NCBI GenBank assembly: GCA_934716785.1
Contig: CAKUYM010000001.1
Span: 1-64,000, forward strand
Reading direction: 5' to 3'
Length of the DNA stretch: 64,000 nucleotides
Origin: an uncultured Bacteroides sp.
GTDB taxonomy: Bacteria > Bacteroidota > Bacteroidia > Bacteroidales > Bacteroidaceae
Positions 1 through 7,597 of this stretch are shown piece by piece (positions within the stretch are counted from its first letter, which is position 1; every line of letters starts with the position of its first letter). Both the position numbers and the translations under genes were made by a program. The notes under the pieces were generated by a model. That model did not search any database and was not told where the DNA came from. It was given only the letters and a program-made list of their open reading frames with translations.

Positions 1-1589
1 ACGATGGCCTGTGCCACTTCCGCACTCACATATTCGGTCTTGAATCCGAACTCTTCAGCGACCAGATTGATGGTTTCCGCATCCAAACGTTGGTTGATGG
101 ATACCATGATACCGATGCTCATGCAGGTAGCGATAACCTGATTGACAGACACATCCATCATCGTAGCCAACTCATTAGCAGTAACGAATTCGGTCAGTTT
201 CAGAATCTTGCTGTCTGCCATTTCCTGATCTTCCAGTTCCTGCAGACGACTGGATACCAATTCACGTTTCTCCTTACGGTACTTGGAAGCTTTATTCTTG
301 CCTTTGGTTGTCAGACGTGCAAGAGTCTCTTTCACCTGCTTAGCTACATCTTCCTCACTTACCTCCTGCTTGATGACTGGTTTCTTGAAACGATCTTTAT
401 TATTGTTATTTCTGCGGTTATTATTATTCCCTTGGTTGTTTCCCCCGGCATTGTTACCACCTTTGCCTTGTACATTCGGGCGCGGAGCTGCAAAACCGGA
501 AGCCACATTGTTCACGTCCACCTTCTCTTTATTGATACGGTTCCGTTTTTTCTTATTGCCGGCAGCATCAAGATTGTCTTTTGCTGCGTTCTTCTGCAAC
601 TTAGAGTCATCTCTTCTGATTTCCTTGATGATAGCTTCCTTCATCAACTTCTTCTGATCCTGACGGATTTTCTCTTTCTCCTCGCGTTCGCGGCGTTTCT
701 CTTCCTTCGACTTCTTCTTAGGACGAGTGGACTGATTCAATGCAGCCAAGTCAATCTGACCGATTACATTAATTTTCGCCCCCAATTCCGGCTGACGGAT
801 CTTGAACACTTCATCCTCTTTAGAGGACTCTTTCTTCTCTGCCGGTGCTTCCGATACTGCTTTCACAGGGCTTTCCGCTCTGTTTTGTTCTTCCGCCTTC
901 ACTGGTGCAGCTTCTACCTTCGGCTGTTCTTTAATCACTTCTTTCACTACTTTTTCAACTTCTACCGGTTTATTTTCCACTACAGGCTCCGGTTGTTTTA
1001 CTGGTTCCGGTCTTACTGGTTCCGGTTGTTTTACCGCCTCAGGCTGTTTCACAGGTTCGGCTTGTTTTACTGTCTCAGTTTGCGTCATAGCAGGTTCGGG
1101 CTGAACAGGTGCTACCACCTCTTCCACCTTCACTTCCGGTTCTTTTTTCACTTCCGGTTCAACAACAGGATGTTCTGCAACTGGCTCTTTCTTCTGCTCC
1201 GGTTCTTTTTCAACCTTCTCGACCTTGCGGCCGCTCAAATTATTTAAATCAATTTTTCCGACAGGTTTAAACTTCGGACGCGCATCCTCGGGTACGACTG
1301 TCTTGATCACATCTTCCGACTTCGGTTTCGCCGGCTGCTTTTCGAAGCCTTCAATCGATACCGATGCCTTGTTACGATCCTTATTCTGACGTTCCTGGAT
1401 GAAACGCTCCGATTCAAGTCTAAGGTTCTTATCTGTACTAAACTCTTTTACGAGCATAGCGTATTGCTCCTCGCTAATTTTTGTATTAGGATTAGCCTCA
1501 ACGGTGTACCCTTTCTTTTGCAGGAACTCGACAACCGTCGCGATTCCTACATTCAAATCTCTTGTAACTTTGTTTAACCTTATCGTCAT
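1..1589 (-). CDS. infB: Translation initiation factor IF-2, N-terminal part (partial)
   Basis: IF-2 is the GTPase that brings initiator tRNA to the ribosome. The part in the window starts at the ATG at 1589 with the typical IF2_N helical module (begins [12 protein letters not shown], residues about 1-50). A long low-complexity linker rich in E, K, P, V and N follows, with repeated KQPEPV-like units, then a basic stretch (RRNARE, KKRNR), a [13 protein letters not shown] run, and a second folded segment ending [16 protein letters not shown]. The G domain lies beyond the left edge, so the gene is truncated by the window. About 530 residues before the G domain make this one of the long IF-2 forms usual in Bacteroidota. 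It lies 64 bases after nusA in the same orientation, the conserved rimP-nusA-infB order. Identification is firm; the linker is not expected to have one fold. Confidence 0.95.
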   Translation of the reverse strand, partial: MTIRLNKVTRDLNVGIATVVEFLQKKGYTVEANPNTKISEEQYAMLVKEFSTDKNLRLESERFIQERQNKDRNKASVSIEGFEKQPAKPKSEDVIKTVVPEDARPKFKPVGKIDLNNLSGRKVEKVEKEPEQKKEPVAEHPVVEPEVKKEPEVKVEEVVAPVQPEPAMTQTETVKQAEPVKQPEAVKQPEPVRPEPVKQPEPVVENKPVEVEKVVKEVIKEQPKVEAAPVKAEEQNRAESPVKAVSEAPAEKKESSKEDEVFKIRQPELGAKINVIGQIDLAALNQSTRPKKKSKEEKRREREEKEKIRQDQKKLMKEAIIKEIRRDDSKLQKNAAKDNLDAAGNKKKRNRINKEKVDVNNVASGFAAPRPNVQGKGGNNAGGNNQGNNNNRRNNNNKDRFKKPVIKQEVSEEDVAKQVKETLARLTTKGKNKASKYRKEKRELVSSRLQELEDQEMADSKILKLTEFVTANELATMMDVSVNQVIATCMSIGIMVSINQRLDAETINLVAEEFGFKTEYVSAEVAQAI

Positions 1590-1653
1590 ATTTTAAATTT
1601 AATGAATAAATGGAGCTTTAAGAAGTAGGGAGTAGAGATCCGTTTTTCAATTC

Positions 1654-2928
1654 TCAGTTCTCGTTTTCTTCACTTTCCTCAAACTCCGATTTCAAAATAC
1701 GTATTACCTCGTCCACTGTCTCTTCTTCCAAGTCCGTCTTTTCAATCAACATCTCACGAGGAGCATTCAACACAGCTTTTGCCGTATCGATACCGATAGC
1801 CTTGATAGCGTCGATCACCCATCCGTCGATTTCATCCCTGAACTCATCGAGATAGATATCCTCATCAGCCACATTATCATCCAATTCACGGAACACGTCG
1901 ATAGTGTACTCAGTCAACATACTGGCCAGCTTGATATTCAAACCGCCTTTACCGATAGCCAGCGACACTTCTTCCGGTTTGAGGAATACCTCAGCCTTCT
2001 TCTCTTCCTCATTCAGACGGATGGAAGAAATTTTTGCCGGGCTCAAAGCGCGCTGTATAAACAATGAAATATTCGACGTGTAATTGATAACATCGATATT
2101 CTCATTGCGAAGTTCACGTACAATGCCATGAATACGACTACCCTTTACACCTACGCAGGCTCCTACGGGGTCGATTCTGTCATCATAAGATTCTACCGCG
2201 ATCTTGGCGCGTTCGCCGGGGATGCGGGCAATCTTCTTGATGGTAATCAAGCCATCATTAATTTCGGGCACTTCCATCTCAAACAGACGTTGGAGGAAAA
2301 CCGGGGAAGTACGTGACAAGATAATCTTCGGATTATTGTTCTTATTATCCACGCGGGCCACCACTGCACGTGCCGTTTCACCTTTGCGATAGAAATCACT
2401 CGGTATTTGTTCCGTTTTGGGCAACAGCAGTTCGTTTCCTTCATCGTCGAGAAGCAACATTTCCTTTTTCCAGATCTGATATACTTCCGCATTGACGATT
2501 GTACCAACCTTATCTATATATTTATTATAAATACTATCTTTCTCGAGCTCCAGAATCTTGGAAGCCAATGTCTGGCGAAGATTCAGGATGGCGCGACGAC
2601 CGAACTTGGCAAAGATAACCTCGTCAGTCACCTCTTCGCCCACTTCGTAAGAAGCATCGATTTTCTGTGCTTCGCTCAACGAAATCTGCATATTCGGGTT
2701 TGTCAAATCCTCATCGGCCACAACTTCACGGTTACGCCATATCTCAAAGTCACCCTTATCCGGGTTTACGATAACGTCGTAATTTTCATCGGTGCCAAAC
2801 ATTTTCGCGATAACGCTACGGAACGACTCTTCAAGTACGCTAACCATCGTCGTTCTATCGATATTCTTCAGTTCCTTAAATTCCGAAAATGTATCAATCA
2901 AGCTGATTGTTTCTTCTTTTTTGGCCAT
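1654..2928 (-). CDS. nusA: Transcription termination/antitermination factor NusA
   Basis: NusA binds RNA polymerase and nascent RNA and modulates pausing, termination and antitermination. The 424-aa product has the usual order: N-terminal polymerase-binding domain (about 1-130), S1 domain (about 135-200), and two KH domains with GxxG-type loops (VGVKGSRIHG near 260 and AIGKGGLNIK near 328). A helical C-terminal segment (DAIKAIGIDTAKAVL) and a short acidic tail (FEESEENEN) follow. The start ATG at 2928 is 2 bases after the rimP stop, which supports translational coupling. It is the middle gene of rimP-nusA-infB, driven by the promoter upstream of rimP. The length is usual for Bacteroidota. No oddities seen. 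Confidence 0.97.
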   Translation of the reverse strand: MAKKEETISLIDTFSEFKELKNIDRTTMVSVLEESFRSVIAKMFGTDENYDVIVNPDKGDFEIWRNREVVADEDLTNPNMQISLSEAQKIDASYEVGEEVTDEVIFAKFGRRAILNLRQTLASKILELEKDSIYNKYIDKVGTIVNAEVYQIWKKEMLLLDDEGNELLLPKTEQIPSDFYRKGETARAVVARVDNKNNNPKIILSRTSPVFLQRLFEMEVPEINDGLITIKKIARIPGERAKIAVESYDDRIDPVGACVGVKGSRIHGIVRELRNENIDVINYTSNISLFIQRALSPAKISSIRLNEEEKKAEVFLKPEEVSLAIGKGGLNIKLASMLTEYTIDVFRELDDNVADEDIYLDEFRDEIDGWVIDAIKAIGIDTAKAVLNAPREMLIEKTDLEEETVDEVIRILKSEFEESEENEN

Positions 2929-2930
2929 AA

Positions 2931-3398
2931 CTATTTAAAGCTAATTAAGTATTTAGTATATTTTATTTGCTCATAAGTAAAGGTTTCGTCCTCTTCTACC
3001 AATTTCGGACGCTTACTGCCTTCCATTTTCACCTTCTTTTGTACGGACACCGTAAACTTATCCTCATCAGCATCTTTCAGGATGCCCGTCAGCTTCCGCC
3101 CGTCCTTAGTCATCACCTCCACCTCTTGTCCGATGTGAATGTAATACTGTTGCAGCACTTTAAAGGGCTGCCCGATACCGGCCGAACCCACTTCCAGTTC
3201 ATAATCCTCCTCTTCACGGTTCAGTTTCGACTCTATGTAGCGGCTAAGCTCCACACAATCTTCAATCCAAACACCTTCCGCATGGTCTATTTCGACCACG
3301 ATCTTGTCATCCGGGCTCACGGTCACCTCTACCAAAAAGTAGTCTTTTCCTTCCAGCCACTCTTCTACAATCTGACAAACAGTTTTCTTTTCTATCAT
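2931..3398 (-). CDS. rimP: Ribosome maturation factor RimP
   Basis: RimP assists maturation of the 30S subunit. The 155-aa product has the two-domain RimP layout: an N-terminal alpha/beta domain with YFLVEVTVSPDDKIVVEID, then the signature ELEVGSAGIGQPF (family: LEVSSPG-x-xRPL), and a C-terminal SH3-like barrel (EVEVMTKDGRKLTGILKDAD) that ends FTYEQIKYTKYLISFK. It is the first gene of the rimP-nusA-infB operon. The ATG at 3398 is about 65 bases downstream of a TATCTTTG -7 box. Identification is by signature, size and gene order. Confidence 0.95.
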   Translation of the reverse strand: MIEKKTVCQIVEEWLEGKDYFLVEVTVSPDDKIVVEIDHAEGVWIEDCVELSRYIESKLNREEEDYELEVGSAGIGQPFKVLQQYYIHIGQEVEVMTKDGRKLTGILKDADEDKFTVSVQKKVKMEGSKRPKLVEEDETFTYEQIKYTKYLISFK

Positions 3399-3464
3399 TT
3401 ATTAACTATTAAGAACAAAAAAAGGAGCTTAATCGCCCCTCCACCTTTCATCCGTTTCCGGTTG

Positions 3465-3472
3465 CAAAGATA
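3465..3472 (-). promoter_or_regulatory. -7 promoter box for rimP-nusA-infB
   Basis: The minus strand reads TATCTTTG, a perfect match to the Bacteroides -7 consensus TAnnTTTG, followed by C. It lies about 67 bases upstream of the rimP start. No convincing -33 TTTG was assigned. Transcription start is inferred a few bases downstream. Confidence 0.6.
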
Positions 3473-3570
3473 TAAATAATCTGTTCGACTACAAAACATT
3501 AAAGAAAAAAAGTATGAATTAACAATCTTATCTTCGTATCTTTACAGCGTAATTAAAAAAAACAGTCACT

Positions 3571-3966
3571 ATGGCACACCGTCTCAACACCAATAAACAG
3601 TTTATGTTAGGCAATGGAATCCTTGCTTTCGCAGTAATCTTTGTTGTAGTTATTTTTATATACATGAGTATGCGCTTGCAACAGGAAAAGCAAGAAGAGC
3701 GACATTTTATCGAAACCTATACGATTAGTCTGGTAAAAGGATTTGCCGGAGACTCAATTTCCTTGCTTATCAACGACAGCCTTATAGCCAACAGAATCAT
3801 GTCTGAAGAGCCTTATACCATAGAAGTAGGGCGTTTTGCCGACCAAAGCGCGTTGTTGATTGTAGACAACAAAACAGAATTAGTATCCACCTTCGATCTT
3901 AGCGAGAGAGGAGGTACTTATCAATTCGAAAAAGAGGCAGACGGAATCAAGCAGTTAGCCAAATAA
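3571..3966 (+). CDS. Small single-pass membrane protein, unknown function
   Basis: The 131-aa product has a short polar N-terminus (MAHRLNTNKQ), one hydrophobic segment at about residues 14-32 (ILAFAVIFVVVIFIYMSM), a charged stretch (RLQQEKQEERH) and a soluble domain of about 90 residues. The soluble part shows strand-like pieces (SLLINDSLIANRIM, SALLIVDNKTELVSTFDL) and looks like a small beta-sandwich on the periplasmic side. I recognise no family motif. It lies alone between the divergent rimP operon and a convergent metalloprotease gene, whose stop is 30 bases from its own. An imperfect -7 box (TATCTTTA near 3535) precedes it. It is a real gene by start context, composition and a coherent protein; the function is unknown. 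Confidence 0.75.
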   Translation: MAHRLNTNKQFMLGNGILAFAVIFVVVIFIYMSMRLQQEKQEERHFIETYTISLVKGFAGDSISLLINDSLIANRIMSEEPYTIEVGRFADQSALLIVDNKTELVSTFDLSERGGTYQFEKEADGIKQLAK

Positions 3967-3996
3967 CGAGCAGAGCACAATAGAGTTTTTCATGCT

Positions 3997-4698
3997 TTAT
4001 ATCTCCGTACGGTATCCTTTCAGCTCTTCGCGCAGGGCCAACGCCCTTCCTCCCGTGAATTGATCCAGCAGTTTCCAGAAACGTTCGCCATGATTCATTT
4101 CACGGGTATGGCACAGTTCATGCAAAAGCACATAGTCTATTAAATGGGAAGGAAGCAGGACGAGATAATATGACAGATTAATGTCTTTCTTTGCCGAGCA
4201 ACTTCCCCACCTTCCCTGACTGGAGTTTATTTTCACACTTGCATAAGACAACCCGCTTTGCTTTGACAAACGCTCCAAACGAGACGGAAGAATGCTCTTC
4301 GCATTGCGCCGCAATGATTCTTCGATGACTTTACGCAACCAATTCTGCAAATTTTCATCGGTAAAGTCGGCATCAGGCGGACAAATAATCTGCATAGAGC
4401 CCAATCGGGAATTTGCGAGAAATTGCCCTTTGCCCCCGGATATCAGAGACAATTTGAAAAACTCGGCATCAATCTTATAATTCAAGTCGATCAACGGACG
4501 CATTGCCCGTTTGCGGGAAGCCGACAACTTCGGACGCAAGTCTTCTATCGCCCGTTTTATATCCACCAAGGTAGTTCCATTAGGGACTGAAATATATATG
4601 GCATCACTCTTGGTGCGAAAGACAAGGCTTTTGGCACGCAGATTCACACGTGCCACCAATCGTCCTAATTCTTCATCTTCTATAACAGTTTCCTTCAT
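3997..4698 (-). CDS. DUF45 (YgjP/SprT-like) zinc metallopeptidase
   Basis: The 233-aa product carries the zinc-peptidase signature HELCHTREMNHGERFW: H193, E194 and H197, with H203 a probable third ligand. This is the hallmark of the DUF45/YgjP family (PF01863). The region just before it (INSSQGRWGSCSAKKDINLSYYLVLLP) holds the family's conserved RWGSC motif. The N-terminal half is a beta-rich domain. Members are cytosolic, putative metal-dependent proteases of poorly defined role. It is monocistronic, convergent with the small membrane protein gene, and has a TACTTTTG -7 box at 4721-4728. Family assignment is firm; the substrate is unknown. Confidence 0.88.
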   Translation of the reverse strand: MKETVIEDEELGRLVARVNLRAKSLVFRTKSDAIYISVPNGTTLVDIKRAIEDLRPKLSASRKRAMRPLIDLNYKIDAEFFKLSLISGGKGQFLANSRLGSMQIICPPDADFTDENLQNWLRKVIEESLRRNAKSILPSRLERLSKQSGLSYASVKINSSQGRWGSCSAKKDINLSYYLVLLPSHLIDYVLLHELCHTREMNHGERFWKLLDQFTGGRALALREELKGYRTEI

Positions 4699-4720
4699 TG
4701 CAATTGTTCGACTATCACCG

Positions 4721-4728
4721 CAAAAGTA
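4721..4728 (-). promoter_or_regulatory. -7 promoter box for the DUF45 peptidase gene
   Basis: The minus strand reads TACTTTTG, matching TAnnTTTG, 22 bases upstream of the ATG at 4698. This implies a very short leader. Confidence 0.55.
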
Positions 4729-4825
4729 ATAAAAAAGAAGATTCCACTCTAAAAAAAACGCTCAAGTTGCAACTTTATAGGGCAACCAAACGTCTAATAT
4801 ATAAACACCATAAAAAATAGAAATT

Positions 4826-5608
4826 ATGAAAACAAGTTTATCAGCCCTTTTTGCAGCAGGATTGCTTCTAATACTAACCGCAAGTTTCTGTCTACAACAC
4901 GAATTCATAACCGGCAGCAAGAACTATCTTACTAAAAAAGTAGAAGTAGGACACTTCAACGAGATTAAATTGATGGGTAGCGCTGATGTCACGTATCACC
5001 AAGACCCCCAAAATTACATAGAGATTTATGGTTCCGACAATATCATCCCGCTTTTAGAAACTTATGTGGACGGCGATGCACTTATCATCAAATACAAGAA
5101 GAACGTCACTATCAAGAATGGGAAGTTAGAGGTCAAAGTATTTTCACCGGAACTGAACAAACTGACCATCAACGGTTCGGGAGACGTATACTTAGCCAAT
5201 GGTCTAAAAACATCAAAAAATATATCACTCTGCATCAACGGTTCGGGAGACATCAAAGGCAAAGGTTTCGAATGCCCCAAAATGACTATATCCATCAATG
5301 GTTCGGGAGATATAGAACTCCAACAGATAGAAAGCAAAGAATGTATTGCAAGCATCGCCGGCTCCGGTGATATCAGTCTAAGCGGCAAAGCACCCAATGC
5401 CACATACAAGATTGTCGGTTCGGGAGATATTGAAGCCATCAACCTGAAATCCGATAATGTGTCCGCCAAAACTGTCGGTTCCGGCAGCATCCGTTGCTAT
5501 GCCAGCAAGAGACTGACGGCACGCGTGACCGGAAGTGGAGATATAGCCTATCGGGGAAATCCACAGGAGGTAGATGCCCCACGAAAAAACATACGGCAGA
5601 TCAAATAA
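4826..5608 (+). CDS. Exported GIN-domain (DUF2807) beta-helix protein
   Basis: The 260-aa product starts with an export signal (MKTSLSALFAAGLLLILTAS). The signal is followed by FCLQ, a poor lipobox, so lipidation is doubtful. The mature part is a DUF2807/'head GIN' domain, a beta-helix type domain of Bacteroidota surface proteins sometimes called putative autotransporter adhesin. Seven coil repeats are visible between residues about 110 and 250, each centred on GSGDI/GSGDV (INGSGDV, INGSGDI twice, IAGSGDI, IVGSGDI, TVGSGSI, VTGSGDI). It probably resides in the periplasm or at the surface; ligand and role are unknown. It is monocistronic and ends at a strong hairpin terminator. The gene is complete. 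Confidence 0.85.
   Translation: MKTSLSALFAAGLLLILTASFCLQHEFITGSKNYLTKKVEVGHFNEIKLMGSADVTYHQDPQNYIEIYGSDNIIPLLETYVDGDALIIKYKKNVTIKNGKLEVKVFSPELNKLTINGSGDVYLANGLKTSKNISLCINGSGDIKGKGFECPKMTISINGSGDIELQQIESKECIASIAGSGDISLSGKAPNATYKIVGSGDIEAINLKSDNVSAKTVGSGSIRCYASKRLTARVTGSGDIAYRGNPQEVDAPRKNIRQIK
5160..5560 (+). repeat. In-gene coil repeats encoding GSGD
   Basis: Seven degenerate repeats of about 50-80 bases share a core of the type AACGGTTCGGGAGA, encoding NGSGD. They lie inside the GIN-domain gene. The DNA similarity follows from protein coil conservation rather than a mobile repeat. Confidence 0.8.
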
Positions 5609-5635
5609 TCCAATCTCCCGATAAAAAGCATAAAA

Positions 5636-5668
5636 GGGCTACTGCATCACGCGGTAGCCCATTTATTT
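5636..5668 (+). terminator. Rho-independent terminator after the GIN-domain gene
   Basis: GGGCTACTGC pairs with GCGGTAGCCC (one G-T pair) across a 5-base loop, followed by ATTTATTTAG. It lies 28 bases after the stop of the GIN gene. It may also serve the converging anti-sigma gene. Confidence 0.75.
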
Positions 5669-5781
5669 AGTTAGTTTTAATCTAAAAATTTGAGAGAATT
5701 GAAAACTTCACAGTTTCGCTTTCGTTGTTGTTTTAATTAAGCACACTAACTATATTATATGTTTAAAGCAAATGAAAATGT

Positions 5782-6261
5782 CTATTCGTTAATAACCTGC
5801 ACCTTGCGATTGATCTTCGCCAGACTGTCTGCAAGAACCTGGTCCGCTTTCACGTCATTCGAAATAGCGACCGACGGTGCTGTTACCTGTTTACCAATGG
5901 TATCCGTCGCCAATACACTACCATCATCACCCGAGAAGGAATGTTGAGCCACATTCCCCAACGACAGCATGATTGCTATTACGGCAGCGGCCTTGAACAG
6001 AGGAATAAAACGACCGGTCAATGTTAAGCGTTTTGCTTTCACAACCACAGGCTCCACCTCTGCCAGAATACGAGCGTCAAAGTCTTCGCCCAACCCCACT
6101 TCCTGCTGAACCTGCTGATAAACAAACAAGTCCTTATAATGGAGCAAATGAGCAGGTACGTCTTCTTTCGAGAAGAAGTCGCGCAGTGCCACTTCCTCTT
6201 CTATGGAAGTTTCGCATTGCCAGTATCGCTCAAGGAGCTGTTCTATATCCTTATAATCCAT
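5782..6261 (-). CDS. Putative anti-sigma factor, single membrane span
   Basis: The 159-aa product starts at the ATG at 6261 (MDYKDIEQLLERYWQCETS). A TTG nine bases upstream is a poorer start. The N-terminal part (about 1-75) is helical and acidic with the pattern common in Bacteroides proteins next to ECF sigma genes (LLERYWQCETSIEEE..LRDFF). One hydrophobic span follows at about 85-104 (FIPLFKAAAVIAIMLSLG), then a short periplasmic tail. The first 11 bases overlap the end of the sigma gene, so the two are translationally coupled. By position and layout it should hold the sigma factor at the membrane. This is inference: there is no classic FecR or zinc-binding HxxxCxxC motif. Confidence 0.7.
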   Translation of the reverse strand: MDYKDIEQLLERYWQCETSIEEEVALRDFFSKEDVPAHLLHYKDLFVYQQVQQEVGLGEDFDARILAEVEPVVVKAKRLTLTGRFIPLFKAAAVIAIMLSLGNVAQHSFSGDDGSVLATDTIGKQVTAPSVAISNDVKADQVLADSLAKINRKVQVINE

Positions 6262-6760
6262 ATTCGTCAATTTCTAAATACCTTTGTTTTACCTTTTGTC
6301 TGGCTCGGAAGAGGTTTACTTTTACCTGTTCCTCCGTCAGATTCAACAAGGCTGCAATTTTTTTATAGCTTTCACCTTCAATGTCCCGCAGTTGCATGAT
6401 AAGCCGCTGTTTTTCGGGAAGCTCGTCGACCAGCTTATTGATGATGCTCATTCTTTCATCATGAACCATCCGGTCGTACGGACTGCTTGCATCAGGTTCT
6501 TCTTCCATCTGAGGGGTAAGTTCCACGTTTTGAGCTTCTCTCTTCTGACTCCGGTCTATCGCCAAGTTCTTTGCCACTATCAAGCAATAGGCTTCAACCG
6601 ATTCAAATTGCGACCACTCGTCACGCTTGCTCCACACTCTTATCATGGTATCCTGAACGACATCCTCTGCTTCTGCCCTATTCAAGGTGATTCGGAGCGC
6701 CAGTCGAAAGAGTTTGTCTTTCAATGGCAAAATATCGTTTCGGAAACTGATTTCTTGCAT
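6251..6760 (-). CDS. ECF-type RNA polymerase sigma factor
   Basis: The 169-aa product has region 2 (about 8-75, with AEDVVQDTMIRVWSKRDEW) and region 4 (about 112-165, LPEKQRLIMQLRDIEGESYKKIAALLNLTEEQVKV), joined by a short linker. There is no region 1.1 or 3, so it is a group 4 (ECF) sigma factor. It directs RNA polymerase to a small regulon, unknown here. The downstream gene overlaps by 11 bases and encodes a single-span protein that is probably its anti-sigma factor. A weak -7-like sequence on the minus strand (TAACTTTT near 6790-6800) lies upstream. Confidence 0.9.
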   Translation of the reverse strand: MQEISFRNDILPLKDKLFRLALRITLNRAEAEDVVQDTMIRVWSKRDEWSQFESVEAYCLIVAKNLAIDRSQKREAQNVELTPQMEEEPDASSPYDRMVHDERMSIINKLVDELPEKQRLIMQLRDIEGESYKKIAALLNLTEEQVKVNLFRARQKVKQRYLEIDEYGL

Positions 6761-6821
6761 CTCTATAATAATGACGGGTTAGGGTACGAAAAGTTACAGC
6801 CACCCGCTACTTTTTTTTGAA

Positions 6822-7595
6822 TTATTTTTTTATCCTTGTGCCACCGTTGGCATTAATCGCTGACGCTAAAGTAATTACGACTTCAGACACACCTGCATTT
6901 ATTGCTTCAAAAGAATTCTCCAACTTCGGGATCATGCCACCTTGAATAACGCCGTCGACTACGTATTGTTCAAATTCCGTGCGGGTGATTTGAGGAATCA
7001 CACTGTCGTCATCATTCTCGTCGCGCAGCACCCCCTTCTTTTCGAAACAATACACCAACGTCACATCAAACAAAGCCGATAAAGCCTTTGCCGTCTCTCC
7101 GGCAATGGTATCCGCATTGGTATTCAGCATATTTCCCCGACCGTCATGCGTCAACGGTGCCATTACCGGAACTACCCCTTTGTGTATCAGGTCCGACAAT
7201 AAAGTGGCGTCCACCTTCTCCACATCACCGACAAAGCCGTAGTCCACGTCCTTCACCGGACGCTTCACCGAGCGTATCACATTCATATCCGCCCCGGTCA
7301 GCCCCAACGCATTGACTCCACGTGCCTGCAGCCCTGCCACAATGTTCTTGTTTACCAGCCCGCCATACACCATCGTCACCACTTTCAATGTTTCCGCATC
7401 AGTGATACGACGACCATTTACCATCTTGCTTTCAATGCCCAGCTGTGCGGCAATCTTTGTAGCCGAACGACCGCCGCCGTGAACCAGCACTTTGTGCCCG
7501 TCGATAGCGGCGAAGTCATTTAACAACTGACGAAGGGTGGCATCCTCTTCAACAATTTTGCCACCCACCTTGATTACTGTTAGTTTTTCTCTCAT
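6822..7595 (-). CDS. argB: Acetylglutamate kinase-family enzyme (ArgB)
   Basis: This amino-acid kinase phosphorylates N-acylglutamate in arginine synthesis. The 257-aa product has LTVIKVGGKIVEE (phosphate-binding K/GG), VLVHGGGRSATKIAAQLG (substrate glycine loop), NGRRITDAETLKVVTMVYGG, and the C-terminal GMIPKLENSFEAINAGVSEV typical of ArgB. I chose the ATG at 7595 (MREKLTVIK); the open frame extends upstream but that stretch overlaps speA. The start is 2 bases after the speA stop, so the pair is co-transcribed. Bacteroides is known to make arginine through succinylated intermediates, so the true substrate may be N-succinylglutamate. That is inference from the genus, not visible here. Confidence 0.9.
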   Translation of the reverse strand: MREKLTVIKVGGKIVEEDATLRQLLNDFAAIDGHKVLVHGGGRSATKIAAQLGIESKMVNGRRITDAETLKVVTMVYGGLVNKNIVAGLQARGVNALGLTGADMNVIRSVKRPVKDVDYGFVGDVEKVDATLLSDLIHKGVVPVMAPLTHDGRGNMLNTNADTIAGETAKALSALFDVTLVYCFEKKGVLRDENDDDSVIPQITRTEFEQYVVDGVIQGGMIPKLENSFEAINAGVSEVVITLASAINANGGTRIKK

Positions 7596-7597
7596 TT

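Noticed and set aside
90-1247. Long plus-strand open frame opposite infB
   Set aside because: It is the antisense of the IF-2 linker; its protein is Phe/Leu/Arg-rich nonsense, while the minus strand gives a clear IF-2 N-terminus.
5062-5490. Minus-strand frame with SPEP repeats
   Set aside because: Mirror of the GSGD repeats of the GIN gene; no start context and no domain.
6259-6270. TTG start for the anti-sigma gene
   Set aside because: The ATG at 6261 follows nine bases later and matches the usual MDYKD-type opening.
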